Assembly (NCBI RefSeq): GCF_902859805.1
Contig: NZ_CADIKC010000008.1
Location: forward strand, 1-64,000
Length of the DNA stretch: 64,000 nt
Reading direction: 5' to 3'
From: Paraburkholderia sediminicola
GTDB taxonomy: Bacteria; Pseudomonadota; Gammaproteobacteria; Burkholderiales; Burkholderiaceae
Part shown: in pieces, positions 1 through 7,498 of the stretch
How the letters are laid out: each line of letters begins with the position of its first letter
Numbering within the stretch: the stretch's first letter is position 1
Translations under genes and position numbers: made by a program
Notes under the pieces: generated by a model
The model's database searches: none
What the model was told of the DNA's origin: nothing
What the model saw: only the letters and a program-made list of their open reading frames with translations

Positions 1-1
1 T

Positions 2-196
2 GGGTTGCTGCGCCAGTTTTTGCCCAAAGGAGCAGACCTGTCGAAGTTCTCGCAGCGCCAGCTTGATGCGATCGCGCTGAACCTGAATCGGCGACCTCGA
101 AAAACGCTGGGTTGGCGCAGGCCCGGAGAAGCCTTCATTGAAAACTGCGCCAGGCAAGGGATTGTTATCGACCCGGCTGTTGCACTTGGTATTTGA
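2..196 (+). pseudogene. IS30-family transposase, C-terminal end only (cut by the window edge)
   Basis: The reading frame is open from the first bases and ends at a stop at 194-196. It encodes about 64 residues with the typical IS30 transposase C-terminus: FPKG-like (here FLPKGADLS), then LDAIALNLNRRPRKTLGW, the end of the DDE catalytic domain. The catalytic D, D and E residues are outside the window if present. I cannot tell whether this is the end of an intact element or a remnant. No terminal inverted repeat is evident just downstream; the next feature is a strong hairpin. Confidence 0.7.
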
Positions 197-202
197 AACC
201 GC

Positions 203-237
203 CCTACTTTTCTTTGCGGCAAGCAAAGAAAAGTAGG
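203..237. repeat. Perfect 15-bp inverted repeat (hairpin), probable dispersed intergenic element
   Basis: CCTACTTTTCTTTGC at 203-217 and GCAAAGAAAAGTAGG at 223-237 pair perfectly around a 5-nt loop. A C-rich stretch and a CACAGGGGG motif follow at 241-256. From memory this resembles a repeat seen between genes in many Paraburkholderia chromosomes; that needs a search. It could also act as a terminator between the convergent transposase end and hpnK, but it lacks a clean U tract. Confidence 0.6.
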
Positions 238-339
238 TGCCCCCCCGCACAGGGGGAACGCTAATAAACCACTAACAAAACAAGGAAAGGCCAAAGCCCC
301 AAGAACAAGGAAAATGCCGCCGCAAAAGGCAAAAAAAGA

Positions 340-1164
340 TCACCCGCTCAACACATCTCCAAACCCACCAACCCGAACCCCCACCCCCCGAATCGCCTCA
401 GCAACCCGAGGCGACAACAGCGCCTGCAACTCCTCGGCGTGCCGATAATCCCTCATCCCATGACTCAAAACCCGATCACCCGCAAACGCCGGATGACAAT
501 AAATCTCCCCCACCCCATGCGGCAAATCGGCAAGCGCAGCAAGCCACGCCCCCTCATCCATCCGCCCACTATTAGCAATCCCAACAACATAATCGTTGTG
601 CACGACCCCAGCCCGATCCAACCTCGCCCGCACCCATGAAATCCACGGCCGCAACCACAGCGGCGCGCCAACCTCGAACGGCAAGCGCATGGCCCGCATC
701 CCGTACTCGCGGCCAATCTCCAGAATCAAACCAAGCACCGTCGGATGCAAATGAAAATGCTTGTGCGTGTTGACGTGGTCGAGCGTCAACCCCGTCCTTG
801 CAAAAGCGTCGAACTGCGCGCGAATCTCTCGCGCCAGCTGTTTGCGAACGTGCGGCAAAAAGAAAAACCGCACCCCGTCGCGCACCATGTTGTCGCCAAA
901 GCGGCCATGCTCGTCGAGCAATGCGGCAATCCCCGCGCGCGGCGTAACCGCGTCGCCGTCAGCCAGCACCAGATGCAGACCGACCCGCAGCCCCGGGAGT
1001 TCGCGGGCACGCGCCACCGCATCGGCCGCGGCGGGCGCGCCGATCATCAGGCTAGCGGCCGTCAGCACGCCGTGCCGGTGCGCCTGCTCGACCGCCAGAT
1101 TCACCCGCGGATGCAGCCCGAAATCGTCTGCAGTGACGATCAGGCCGCGTGGCTCAGCCGCCAT
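340..1164 (-). CDS. hpnK: Hopanoid biosynthesis protein HpnK (YdjC-like deacetylase)
   Basis: The 274-residue protein belongs to the YdjC/ChbG carbohydrate deacetylase family. It has the N-terminal metal-site motif TADDFGLHP and the conserved HVNTHKHFHLHP segment. In hopanoid producers HpnK is known to deacetylate the N-acetylglucosaminyl group that HpnI adds to bacteriohopanetetrol. I chose the ATG at 1164 because GGAG lies 7 nt upstream; an in-frame ATG at 1182 has a poorer site. The start overlaps the end of hpnI by 11 nt, so the two are probably translationally coupled. The last 300 nt use GGG, GTT, ATT and GCT codons far more than the rest of the gene. Confidence 0.9.
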   Translation of the reverse strand: MAAEPRGLIVTADDFGLHPRVNLAVEQAHRHGVLTAASLMIGAPAAADAVARARELPGLRVGLHLVLADGDAVTPRAGIAALLDEHGRFGDNMVRDGVRFFFLPHVRKQLAREIRAQFDAFARTGLTLDHVNTHKHFHLHPTVLGLILEIGREYGMRAMRLPFEVGAPLWLRPWISWVRARLDRAGVVHNDYVVGIANSGRMDEGAWLAALADLPHGVGEIYCHPAFAGDRVLSHGMRDYRHAEELQALLSPRVAEAIRGVGVRVGGFGDVLSG

Positions 1165-2431
1165 CCGAAGTCTCCATGACATCCATCACACCCAATGCCT
1201 GCGCGCGCGTCGTCGACGCGGAGGCCTCGACCGGCACGCGTGCGCCGCGCCAAACCACATGCGAGCCGAACGCGCCCGCGAGCCATTGCAATGCCAGCAA
1301 GGTATCGCGCAAAGGCACGAGCGGCAAGTCGCGCCAGAACGTACGTTCGTGACGCGCGGAACGCAGATGCATCAGCATGCGCGCGGCAAAACCGGCCGCC
1401 GTGGCGACGCCGCCCACCAACGCCGCCCACAGATGCACGCCGCCGGACGCACCGTTTGCGAAACTGCCGGTGAGCCACGCGCCGGCCAGGAGCCACGGGG
1501 TCGGAAATGTGATGAACAGAAAGGCAAAGCCAAGCGGGTTCACCGAGCGGATCGTACGCAGCCAACGCGTCTCACGCTGCCACAGGGCGGAAAAAGTCGG
1601 CTCGATAACGTCCGTCGCCACCATCACGCGTGAAAGCACCGTACTAAGCCCAAGCGCACGCACGTGTTCGGCCAGCCAGTAATCATCCGCGAGGCAGTTT
1701 TTCAGCGCGTCGAAACCGCCAATGCGCTCGAGCGTCGCGCGGCGTAAGGCCAGCGTCGCACCGAAACCGAAGCGGCGCGACCCGGCTGCATGCGCGACAC
1801 GTACCGACGGCGCGAACCACTCGTTGATAAATAGCGCGCCGACCCGCGGCCAGAAACCGCCGACGCCTTGCGCTACGTAGAGACAGGTCACCACGCCCAC
1901 GCGCGGATCGGCGAGCGGCGCCGCCACAGTATCGAGATAGTCGGCTTCGACGGCAATGTCGCTGTCCGCGATCACGATCACGTCATGGCGCGCGCGCTCC
2001 GCCATGTTGATCAGATTGCTGACCTTGAGATTGCTGCCGTGCACGCGCGTATCGATGGCGAGCTCGATGTCGTGCATCGGATAGGCGGCCTGCAAACGGC
2101 GCACCACGGCGATGGCGGGATCGTCCGGCGACGAGACCCCGAGTACGAGCTGGAAATGCCCGTGGCGCTGGTCGCAGAACGTTCTGAGGTTTTCGTAGAG
2201 ACGTGGCTCGGCGCCGCACAGCGGCTTGAGCACGCTGACGCCGACATTCGTGAAAGGAGGCAGGGAATCCGAAGCCTGGGCAGCAGCCGGGACGCTAGCA
2301 GCCTTCGCGCGCGCGCCGCGGCGCACCGCGAAGAACGGCATCGCCACCGCGGCCAGCATCGCATAAAGCGAGGCCGAGACGCAGCCCGATAACAGGATCC
2401 ATTGGCATACAGTCAATGCGTGCGCCGCCAT
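1154..2431 (-). CDS. hpnI: Hopanoid glycosyltransferase HpnI (family 2/21)
   Basis: The 425-residue membrane glycosyltransferase has an N-terminal membrane anchor, then the ceramide-glucosyltransferase-like order of motifs: VSVLKPLCG, a VLGVSSPDDPA segment, IADSDI (DxD), a LADDYWLAEHV segment and QRETRW (Q/RxxRW), followed by C-terminal membrane segments. HpnI adds N-acetylglucosamine to bacteriohopanetetrol. I assign hpnI to this copy rather than the paralog at 6314-7498 because it overlaps hpnK and its FINEWFAPS-type central region looks closer to the HpnI family as I remember it. It lies 12 nt downstream of a small membrane-protein gene and probably shares its promoter. Confidence 0.8.
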   Translation of the reverse strand: MAAHALTVCQWILLSGCVSASLYAMLAAVAMPFFAVRRGARAKAASVPAAAQASDSLPPFTNVGVSVLKPLCGAEPRLYENLRTFCDQRHGHFQLVLGVSSPDDPAIAVVRRLQAAYPMHDIELAIDTRVHGSNLKVSNLINMAERARHDVIVIADSDIAVEADYLDTVAAPLADPRVGVVTCLYVAQGVGGFWPRVGALFINEWFAPSVRVAHAAGSRRFGFGATLALRRATLERIGGFDALKNCLADDYWLAEHVRALGLSTVLSRVMVATDVIEPTFSALWQRETRWLRTIRSVNPLGFAFLFITFPTPWLLAGAWLTGSFANGASGGVHLWAALVGGVATAAGFAARMLMHLRSARHERTFWRDLPLVPLRDTLLALQWLAGAFGSHVVWRGARVPVEASASTTRAQALGVMDVMETSDGG

Positions 2432-2443
2432 CGCCTGTTGCCG

Positions 2444-2785
2444 TCAGTGCCCGGCGAGCACGAACGGTTTGCCGGTAAAGCGTAGATGAAGAACGACGAA
2501 CCAGCGCCGCGGACAGTCCACTTCAATCAACACGGGCCGGCCGGCAGACGTAGCGTACTGGCCCCGAATGGCGAGATTGAAAGCGGCCTGCGCGAATTGG
2601 CGCATCACCATGACGCCGCTTACGATCAGCGCGAGCGCAAGTGCCTGGAACTCTGTGGAACTGAAAACCTGCTGCGAAACCGGCAGAACCAGCAGTGCCA
2701 GCAAGGCGAGCACTTCGGTACCCATGGCCGTGAGCGAAGCCGCCATCAGATGGGCTCGCAGCATGTCGGTGGTGACTGGCTTCAT
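2444..2785 (-). CDS. Small membrane protein of unknown function, first gene of the hpnI-hpnK operon
   Basis: The 113-residue product from the ATG at 2785 (MKPVTTDMLRAH) has two hydrophobic segments, at about residues 15-35 and 45-60, and a hydrophilic C-terminal half with a CPRRWFVVLHLRF stretch. I do not recognise a family. The frame stays open upstream to 2932, but that extension is Arg/His-rich and looks untranslated. The gene lies immediately upstream of hpnI and downstream of the PmrA-like promoter at 2988-3020, which implies a role linked to hopanoid or envelope modification. This is inference from position only. The start is uncertain because no strong ribosome binding site is present. 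Confidence 0.55.
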   Translation of the reverse strand: MKPVTTDMLRAHLMAASLTAMGTEVLALLALLVLPVSQQVFSSTEFQALALALIVSGVMVMRQFAQAAFNLAIRGQYATSAGRPVLIEVDCPRRWFVVLHLRFTGKPFVLAGH

Positions 2786-2987
2786 GGCGTGGTCTCGTGA
2801 CCTGAAGGAATGCGCGGCATCATGCAGTAACGCGATTCGCCGGCACATGCGCCGGTAGAACGCGCCACCAGAGGCGTCAACCGTACATTCCATCGATGTG
2901 CTTACGATTAAGTTGCGATGATCTGACAACATGACGTAGTTTCGCGCGCCGATTGTCGGCCACGCGACAGTAACCTGCTGAGGGGCG

Positions 2988-3020
2988 ATAGTAGCGATTC
3001 AAGCTGAAGGAAACCTTAAG
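2988..3020 (-). promoter_or_regulatory. Candidate response-regulator box plus -10 element driving the hpnI-hpnK operon
   Basis: On the minus strand the order is CTTAAG (3020-3015), 5-nt spacer, CTTCAG (3009-3004), 10-nt spacer, TACTAT (2993-2988). Direct repeats of CTTAAG-like hexamers 5 nt apart are the known PmrA/BasR and QseB-type operator. The same array, with the same spacers, occurs upstream of hpnJ. The element overlaps the promoter region of the response regulator on the other strand. Confidence 0.6.
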
Positions 3021-3037
3021 GAAGAAAGAGGTATAAA
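3004..3037 (+). promoter_or_regulatory. Candidate autoregulatory promoter of the response regulator gene
   Basis: Read on the plus strand, the same box is CTGAAG (3004-3009), 5 nt, CTTAAG (3015-3020), then 11 nt to TATAAA (3032-3037), a good -10 element about 100 nt before the response regulator start. One operator could therefore serve both divergent promoters. PmrA/QseB-type regulators commonly autoregulate; the use here is inferred. Confidence 0.45.
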
Positions 3038-3137
3038 GCGTCCAATGAACAGGATCGTTACACTTCGGATGTGTGACTCGGCGCTTGCTTAAAAACTGTC
3101 GCCGCTATGCAATCGACATCAAATGGAATCTCTCCCC

Positions 3138-3797
3138 ATGCGCGTACTCCTCGTAGAAGACGACGACCTGATCGGCTGCGGCATTGAAGCGGGACTGCGT
3201 CAAGCCGGTTTCACGGTCGATTGGGCCCGTGACGGCCACAAGGCCAGTCTCGCCCTCGACACCACCGCCTATGCGCTGGTCCTGCTCGATCTGGGCTTGC
3301 CAAGGGTGTCGGGCATGGAACTGTTGAAACGGCTGCGCGACGCCGGCAAGGACGTGCCGGTGCTTGTGCTGACCGCCAAGGGCACAGTGGTGGACCGCGT
3401 CGGCGGCCTCGAAGCGGGCGCTGACGACTACCTCGGCAAACCGTTCGACCTGACCGAACTGATTGCCCGTTGCCGGGCCCTGCTGCGCCGCGCGCAGGGG
3501 CGTAGCGTCGAGGTCATCCGCTACCAGGATCTGACGGTCAATCCCACCGCGCAAACCGTCGAAATCGGCAATACGCGCGTGCCCCTCACCTCGCGCGAAT
3601 GGGCCATCCTGATGCAGTTGCTGACCAATCAGGGCATCCCCCAGTCGCGCTCGCGCCTCGAAGAGAGTTTGTATGGATGGCAGGAGGAAATCGAAAGCAA
3701 CGCGATCGAGGTCCATGTGTCCAACCTGCGCAAAAAACTCGGCGCCAAGCTGATCAGAACCGTGCGTAATATCGGCTACGTGGTGGAGAAAGCGTGA
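3138..3797 (+). CDS. OmpR/PhoB-family response regulator (PmrA/QseB-like)
   Basis: The 219-residue two-domain regulator has an N-terminal receiver with acidic residues D8/D9, phospho-acceptor D51 in VLLDLGLP, T79 and K101 in GKPFD. A C-terminal winged-helix domain follows (TSREWAILMQLL, SNAIEVHVSNLRKKL, IRTVRNIGYV). I prefer the ATG at 3138 (MRVLLVEDD), the usual start of the family, over the in-frame ATG at 3123. It overlaps the sensor kinase gene by one nucleotide. The candidate recognition boxes flanking it (2988-3037) and in front of hpnJ fit the PmrA/QseB DNA-binding class. Confidence 0.92.
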   Translation: MRVLLVEDDDLIGCGIEAGLRQAGFTVDWARDGHKASLALDTTAYALVLLDLGLPRVSGMELLKRLRDAGKDVPVLVLTAKGTVVDRVGGLEAGADDYLGKPFDLTELIARCRALLRRAQGRSVEVIRYQDLTVNPTAQTVEIGNTRVPLTSREWAILMQLLTNQGIPQSRSRLEESLYGWQEEIESNAIEVHVSNLRKKLGAKLIRTVRNIGYVVEKA

Positions 3798-5200
3798 TGT
3801 CGGCATCGATACGCCGCCGTCTGATGCTGCTGGTGCTGGCCAGCATCGCGCTGATCTGGGGCATCGCGCTGATCACGAGCTATCGTCAGGCCACACGCGA
3901 GGTCGGCGAATGGGAAGAAGCACGTCTTGCGGAACTCGCGCAAATCCTCGCGCTGCTCGACGAGCGCAATCTGACCACGCTGGCCAATGCGCGCATCGAT
4001 GTGCGCGAAGAAGAAAAAGGCGGTGAACCCGGCGCGAACGATAGCGACGACGACGATTCCCTGCCGCGCGACGCGCTGTTTCAGGTGCGCAGCGCGAACG
4101 GCGAGGTGCTGGCGGGCAGCCCGCAATTGCGCGCGCTGCACGCATGGGATTTACCGGTGCCGACCTCAAGCGGCGCGCAAAACATGACGCTAGGTGGCCA
4201 GATATGGCACACGTTCACCTTGCGCGATACTACGCTCGGCCACACGGTGCGCGTGTTCGAACCGGCCAATACCCGCAGCGATCTCGTGAGCGGTGTCGCG
4301 AGCCGGATCGCCCGCCCTACGCTGATCGCGCTCCCGGTGCTGGCGCTGCTGGTATGGTTCAGCATCGGCTGGAGCCTGGTGCCGCTCAAGGTCCTCTCCG
4401 GCGCCATTCGCGCGCGCGATATCAACCGGCTGGAACCTGTCGATATCGGCCGCGCGCCGACCGAGGTGCGCCCGCTCGTCGACGCAATCAATCTGGTGCT
4501 GTCGCGCTTGCGGCACTCGATCGAACGCGAGCGCGCGTTCACCGCCGACGCGGCGCATGAACTGAAAACGCCGCTTGCCGCCATCAAGGTGCAGGCGCAA
4601 GTCGCACTGGCCGAACCGGACACGGCGCTACAGCGGGTGGCGATGCAACGCGTGGTGCAAGGCGTCGATCGCAGCGCGCGGCTCGCGGAGCAGTTGCTGC
4701 TGCTCGCGCGCCTGGATGCGCACGAAACGCTCGCCACGTCGCCGCTCAGGCCCGCGACCGTGGCGAAAGACGCGCTGCTCGCCAACGAGCCCAACGCGCA
4801 GCAAAAGGACATTCGCGTAACGCTCACCGGCGACATGCGCGCCGAGATCAATGCCGAGCCCGTACTGATGGGCATCCTGCTCGACAATCTGCTCGATAAC
4901 GCGATCAAGTATGGACACGCAGGCGGCAGCATCGAAGTCGCCGTGCGGTATGACGCCGGCCGGGTGCACATCACCGTGCGCGACGACGGCCCCGGCGTCG
5001 CGCCCAGCGATCTCGACCGCCTGACCCACCGGTTTTTCCGCGCCACCGGCAACCAGGCCACCGGTAGCGGACTGGGCCTTTCGATCGTCGCGCGGATCGC
5101 GGAGCATTTCGGTGCGAGCCTGCGCGTCGGCGCGGGCGTCGGCGAGCAGGGCCTCGCAGTGGAAGTGTCGTTTCCTGCTTATGCGGGCGCGGAAGAATGA
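3797..5200 (+). CDS. Sensor histidine kinase, partner of the upstream regulator (QseC/PmrB-like)
   Basis: The 467-residue inner-membrane kinase starts at the ATG of the TGATG overlap with the regulator stop. It has one N-terminal membrane helix, a periplasmic domain of about 140 residues and a second helix near residue 180, followed by a HAMP-like linker. The H box is FTADAAHELKTPLA (His about 254), with N box NLLDNAIKYG and G boxes DDGPGV and GSGLGLS. The sensor domain contains a run of acidic residues (NDSDDDDS, about residue 75-85), which could bind cations. That is a suggestion drawn from PmrB-like sensors, not something the sequence proves. It is convergent with hpnL, ending 10 nt away. 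Confidence 0.92.
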   Translation: MSASIRRRLMLLVLASIALIWGIALITSYRQATREVGEWEEARLAELAQILALLDERNLTTLANARIDVREEEKGGEPGANDSDDDDSLPRDALFQVRSANGEVLAGSPQLRALHAWDLPVPTSSGAQNMTLGGQIWHTFTLRDTTLGHTVRVFEPANTRSDLVSGVASRIARPTLIALPVLALLVWFSIGWSLVPLKVLSGAIRARDINRLEPVDIGRAPTEVRPLVDAINLVLSRLRHSIERERAFTADAAHELKTPLAAIKVQAQVALAEPDTALQRVAMQRVVQGVDRSARLAEQLLLLARLDAHETLATSPLRPATVAKDALLANEPNAQQKDIRVTLTGDMRAEINAEPVLMGILLDNLLDNAIKYGHAGGSIEVAVRYDAGRVHITVRDDGPGVAPSDLDRLTHRFFRATGNQATGSGLGLSIVARIAEHFGASLRVGAGVGEQGLAVEVSFPAYAGAEE

Positions 5201-5210
5201 AGGCGTTGCA

Positions 5211-6236
5211 CTAACGCTGACTGGCTTCGCCCACAACCGCACGCCCTGCCGTTTCGGCCCGCTTCGGTTCGCGATTGCCCGACTCGGCAAACTGCCACGC
5301 AATAAGTCCGGGCACGAAGATCAGCAGATCGCGAATGCGCCGCGCACCGGCGAGCGCAAGACAGGTGGAAGGATCGAGACCCAGCGCGCCGCCGATCAGA
5401 ATGAAACCGCCCTCCTGCACGCCCAGACCGCCCGGCACGAAGAACGCCGCACTGCTGATCGCCTGGATCAGCGATTCGATTACGACCGCCTCGATCAGCG
5501 TGACGTGCACGCCGAGAAAATACAGCGCGAGCCAGATTTCGAGCGACGTCAGGAAGCACTGCAGCGGTTGCCAGAAGAACAGGTAGCGCAGCACCACGCC
5601 GCGCCGGCGCCAGATCAGCTTGATGGCCTGGTCGATCTGCGCCGATTGGCCGACGAGCGCGGCGAGCTTGCCGCTTGTCATACGATTGAGCACACGTGTG
5701 ATGCGCTCGAACGGGCTGGCATGCTGCACGAGTGCGAACAGCACCAGGAGCGGAGTGAGCACCACTACGCCCCACGCCAGTTGCCCGGCGAGCCGCAGCG
5801 TGTCGGAGTGCGCATGCGCGAACAGAAAACCGATGCCGACCATGGTGAACAGCAACTGGCTGATCACCGTGAGCTGCATATCGACGATGATGCTGCCGAC
5901 CGCCGTGGAGGGCCGCACGCCCCAGCGCCTGAGCATCCGGAACGACACCACCTCGCCGCCGATACGCGCCACCGGCAACATGCAATTGACGGATTCGCGC
6001 ACCCAGACCAGATGCAGCATATTGGCAATACTGGGCCGGTTCGCGCCGCGAATCAGCGAGCGCCAGTCGCAGGCATTGGCGATCATCGGCAGCACGTGCG
6101 CGAGCGCCGCGAGAACGAGGCCTGCGCCCGCCGCGCGCAGTGCGCCAAGCACGGCGCCGGGATTGCCCTGCCAGACCAGCCACAGCGACACCAGCAAGCC
6201 GGCAAGCGCGGCAAAGCGGCCGAGATGCTTCATCAT
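5211..6236 (-). CDS. hpnL: HpnL-like integral membrane protein (UPF0104/lysyl-PG synthase transmembrane family)
   Basis: The 341-residue polytopic protein has about eight membrane segments and the conserved family stretch AAFFVPGGLGVQEGGF near residue 270. This family is related to the flippase half of MprF, and HpnL members sit in hopanoid clusters. The molecular function is not established; lipid translocation is plausible by homology. I chose the ATG at 6236 because AAAGGG precedes it at good spacing; the frame remains open to 6266. It is the last gene of the hpnJ operon, 77 nt after the glycosyltransferase. Confidence 0.8.
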   Translation of the reverse strand: MMKHLGRFAALAGLLVSLWLVWQGNPGAVLGALRAAGAGLVLAALAHVLPMIANACDWRSLIRGANRPSIANMLHLVWVRESVNCMLPVARIGGEVVSFRMLRRWGVRPSTAVGSIIVDMQLTVISQLLFTMVGIGFLFAHAHSDTLRLAGQLAWGVVVLTPLLVLFALVQHASPFERITRVLNRMTSGKLAALVGQSAQIDQAIKLIWRRRGVVLRYLFFWQPLQCFLTSLEIWLALYFLGVHVTLIEAVVIESLIQAISSAAFFVPGGLGVQEGGFILIGGALGLDPSTCLALAGARRIRDLLIFVPGLIAWQFAESGNREPKRAETAGRAVVGEASQR

Positions 6237-6313
6237 GCGGCCACCCTTTGCGCGTGCTTCAGGCACGCTGCATCGTCCTCGCCATGCCCTTCCGAATACC
6301 CGCGCATCATTGC

Positions 6314-7498
6314 TTACCCAGCCTGCTGTTCATCCGTCATTCCGTCCTGCGCCACCGACAGCAGGCCGTCGCCATCCACCTTGAAACTGAAACCGCGCCA
6401 GATCACGCGCGAGGACCAGAAGCTCGCCACGAAAATCGAAAACGATACGATATCCCATAACGGCAATAGCCACAGGTCACGATGCGCCTGCTGCAGTGCA
6501 CGATCGGACACCAGTTTCAGGACGAGCCGGACGCAGACGGCGACCAGCGCCAGCGACCACGCCCACCATGCGCCACCCGAGAACGCGGTGGCGAGCAACG
6601 CAAAGGCAAGCGGAAAAATCAGCACCGAACCGAGATGGCCGAGCGGATCGATGCTGCGGATCGTGCGGCTCCAGCGCAGTTCATGCGCGATCAGTTTCGT
6701 CGCGCTGTTTTCAACGCAGGCATGCGAGATCGTGAACGGTGGAATGACCACTTTCTCGCCGATCATGCGCACGGCCTCGCCGATCGCATGATCCTCGGCC
6801 AGGTGCTGCACGAACGGCGTGAAGCCGCCAATTTTTTCCAGCGTATCGCGCCGCATCGCGATGCTCTGTCCAAAGCAGGGGCGCGCGAGGCCGAGCGCAA
6901 GCCCCGTCACCACGCCGGGCAGGAACTGATAGTTGGTCGCCTTGGCCGACAGTCTCGGCCAGAACCCGGGATCCGGCGCACCGCGATACACGCAGGTGAC
7001 GAGACCGACGCCAGGCTTCTGCAATTCGCCGACTACATTGCGCAGATAATCGGGCCCGACGCTTACGTCGCTGTCGGCGAATACCAGCACGTCGTGCCGG
7101 GCCTGCGGGAGCATATTGAGGATGTTGCTGATCTTGCGGTTCGGACCGTACAGCCGTGCGTCTGCGACCACGGTGATGTCCGCCTCCGGATGCAGCCGCC
7201 GCAGATCGTCGACGGCTTGCAATGCGGGGTCAGCCGAATCGTGCACGCCGAACAGGAATTGCACAGGACCTGGATAGTCCTGCTGACAGAAGCTCGAGAG
7301 ATTGGTGAGCAACGCCCACTCGTTGCCGTGCAGCGGCTTGACGATCGTGACCGGCGGAAAGCTGGTCGGCTCGGACACCGCTCGCGCGAAGAACCGGCCG
7401 ATCAGGGCACCCGCCAACACGGTGTAGGCGATGCCGAAAACCGCCCCCGCCGCACACGCATAGGCCAGCGTGACGGCGAGCAGATGCACGGCGCTCAC
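6314..7498 (-). CDS. Second HpnI-like glycosyltransferase (ceramide glucosyltransferase type)
   Basis: The 394-residue membrane glycosyltransferase has the same layout as hpnI: an N-terminal anchor, VTIVKPLHG, FADSDVSVGPDYL (DxD), LAEDHAIGEAV and HELRWSRTIRS (RW motif), then C-terminal hydrophobic segments. It overlaps hpnJ by 4 nt (ATGA), so it is probably translated together with it. Its acceptor could be a hopanoid, a sphingolipid-like lipid or another membrane lipid; the sequence does not decide. It might instead be the functional HpnI, with the copy beside hpnK being the paralog. Confidence 0.8.
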   Translation of the reverse strand: MSAVHLLAVTLAYACAAGAVFGIAYTVLAGALIGRFFARAVSEPTSFPPVTIVKPLHGNEWALLTNLSSFCQQDYPGPVQFLFGVHDSADPALQAVDDLRRLHPEADITVVADARLYGPNRKISNILNMLPQARHDVLVFADSDVSVGPDYLRNVVGELQKPGVGLVTCVYRGAPDPGFWPRLSAKATNYQFLPGVVTGLALGLARPCFGQSIAMRRDTLEKIGGFTPFVQHLAEDHAIGEAVRMIGEKVVIPPFTISHACVENSATKLIAHELRWSRTIRSIDPLGHLGSVLIFPLAFALLATAFSGGAWWAWSLALVAVCVRLVLKLVSDRALQQAHRDLWLLPLWDIVSFSIFVASFWSSRVIWRGFSFKVDGDGLLSVAQDGMTDEQQAG

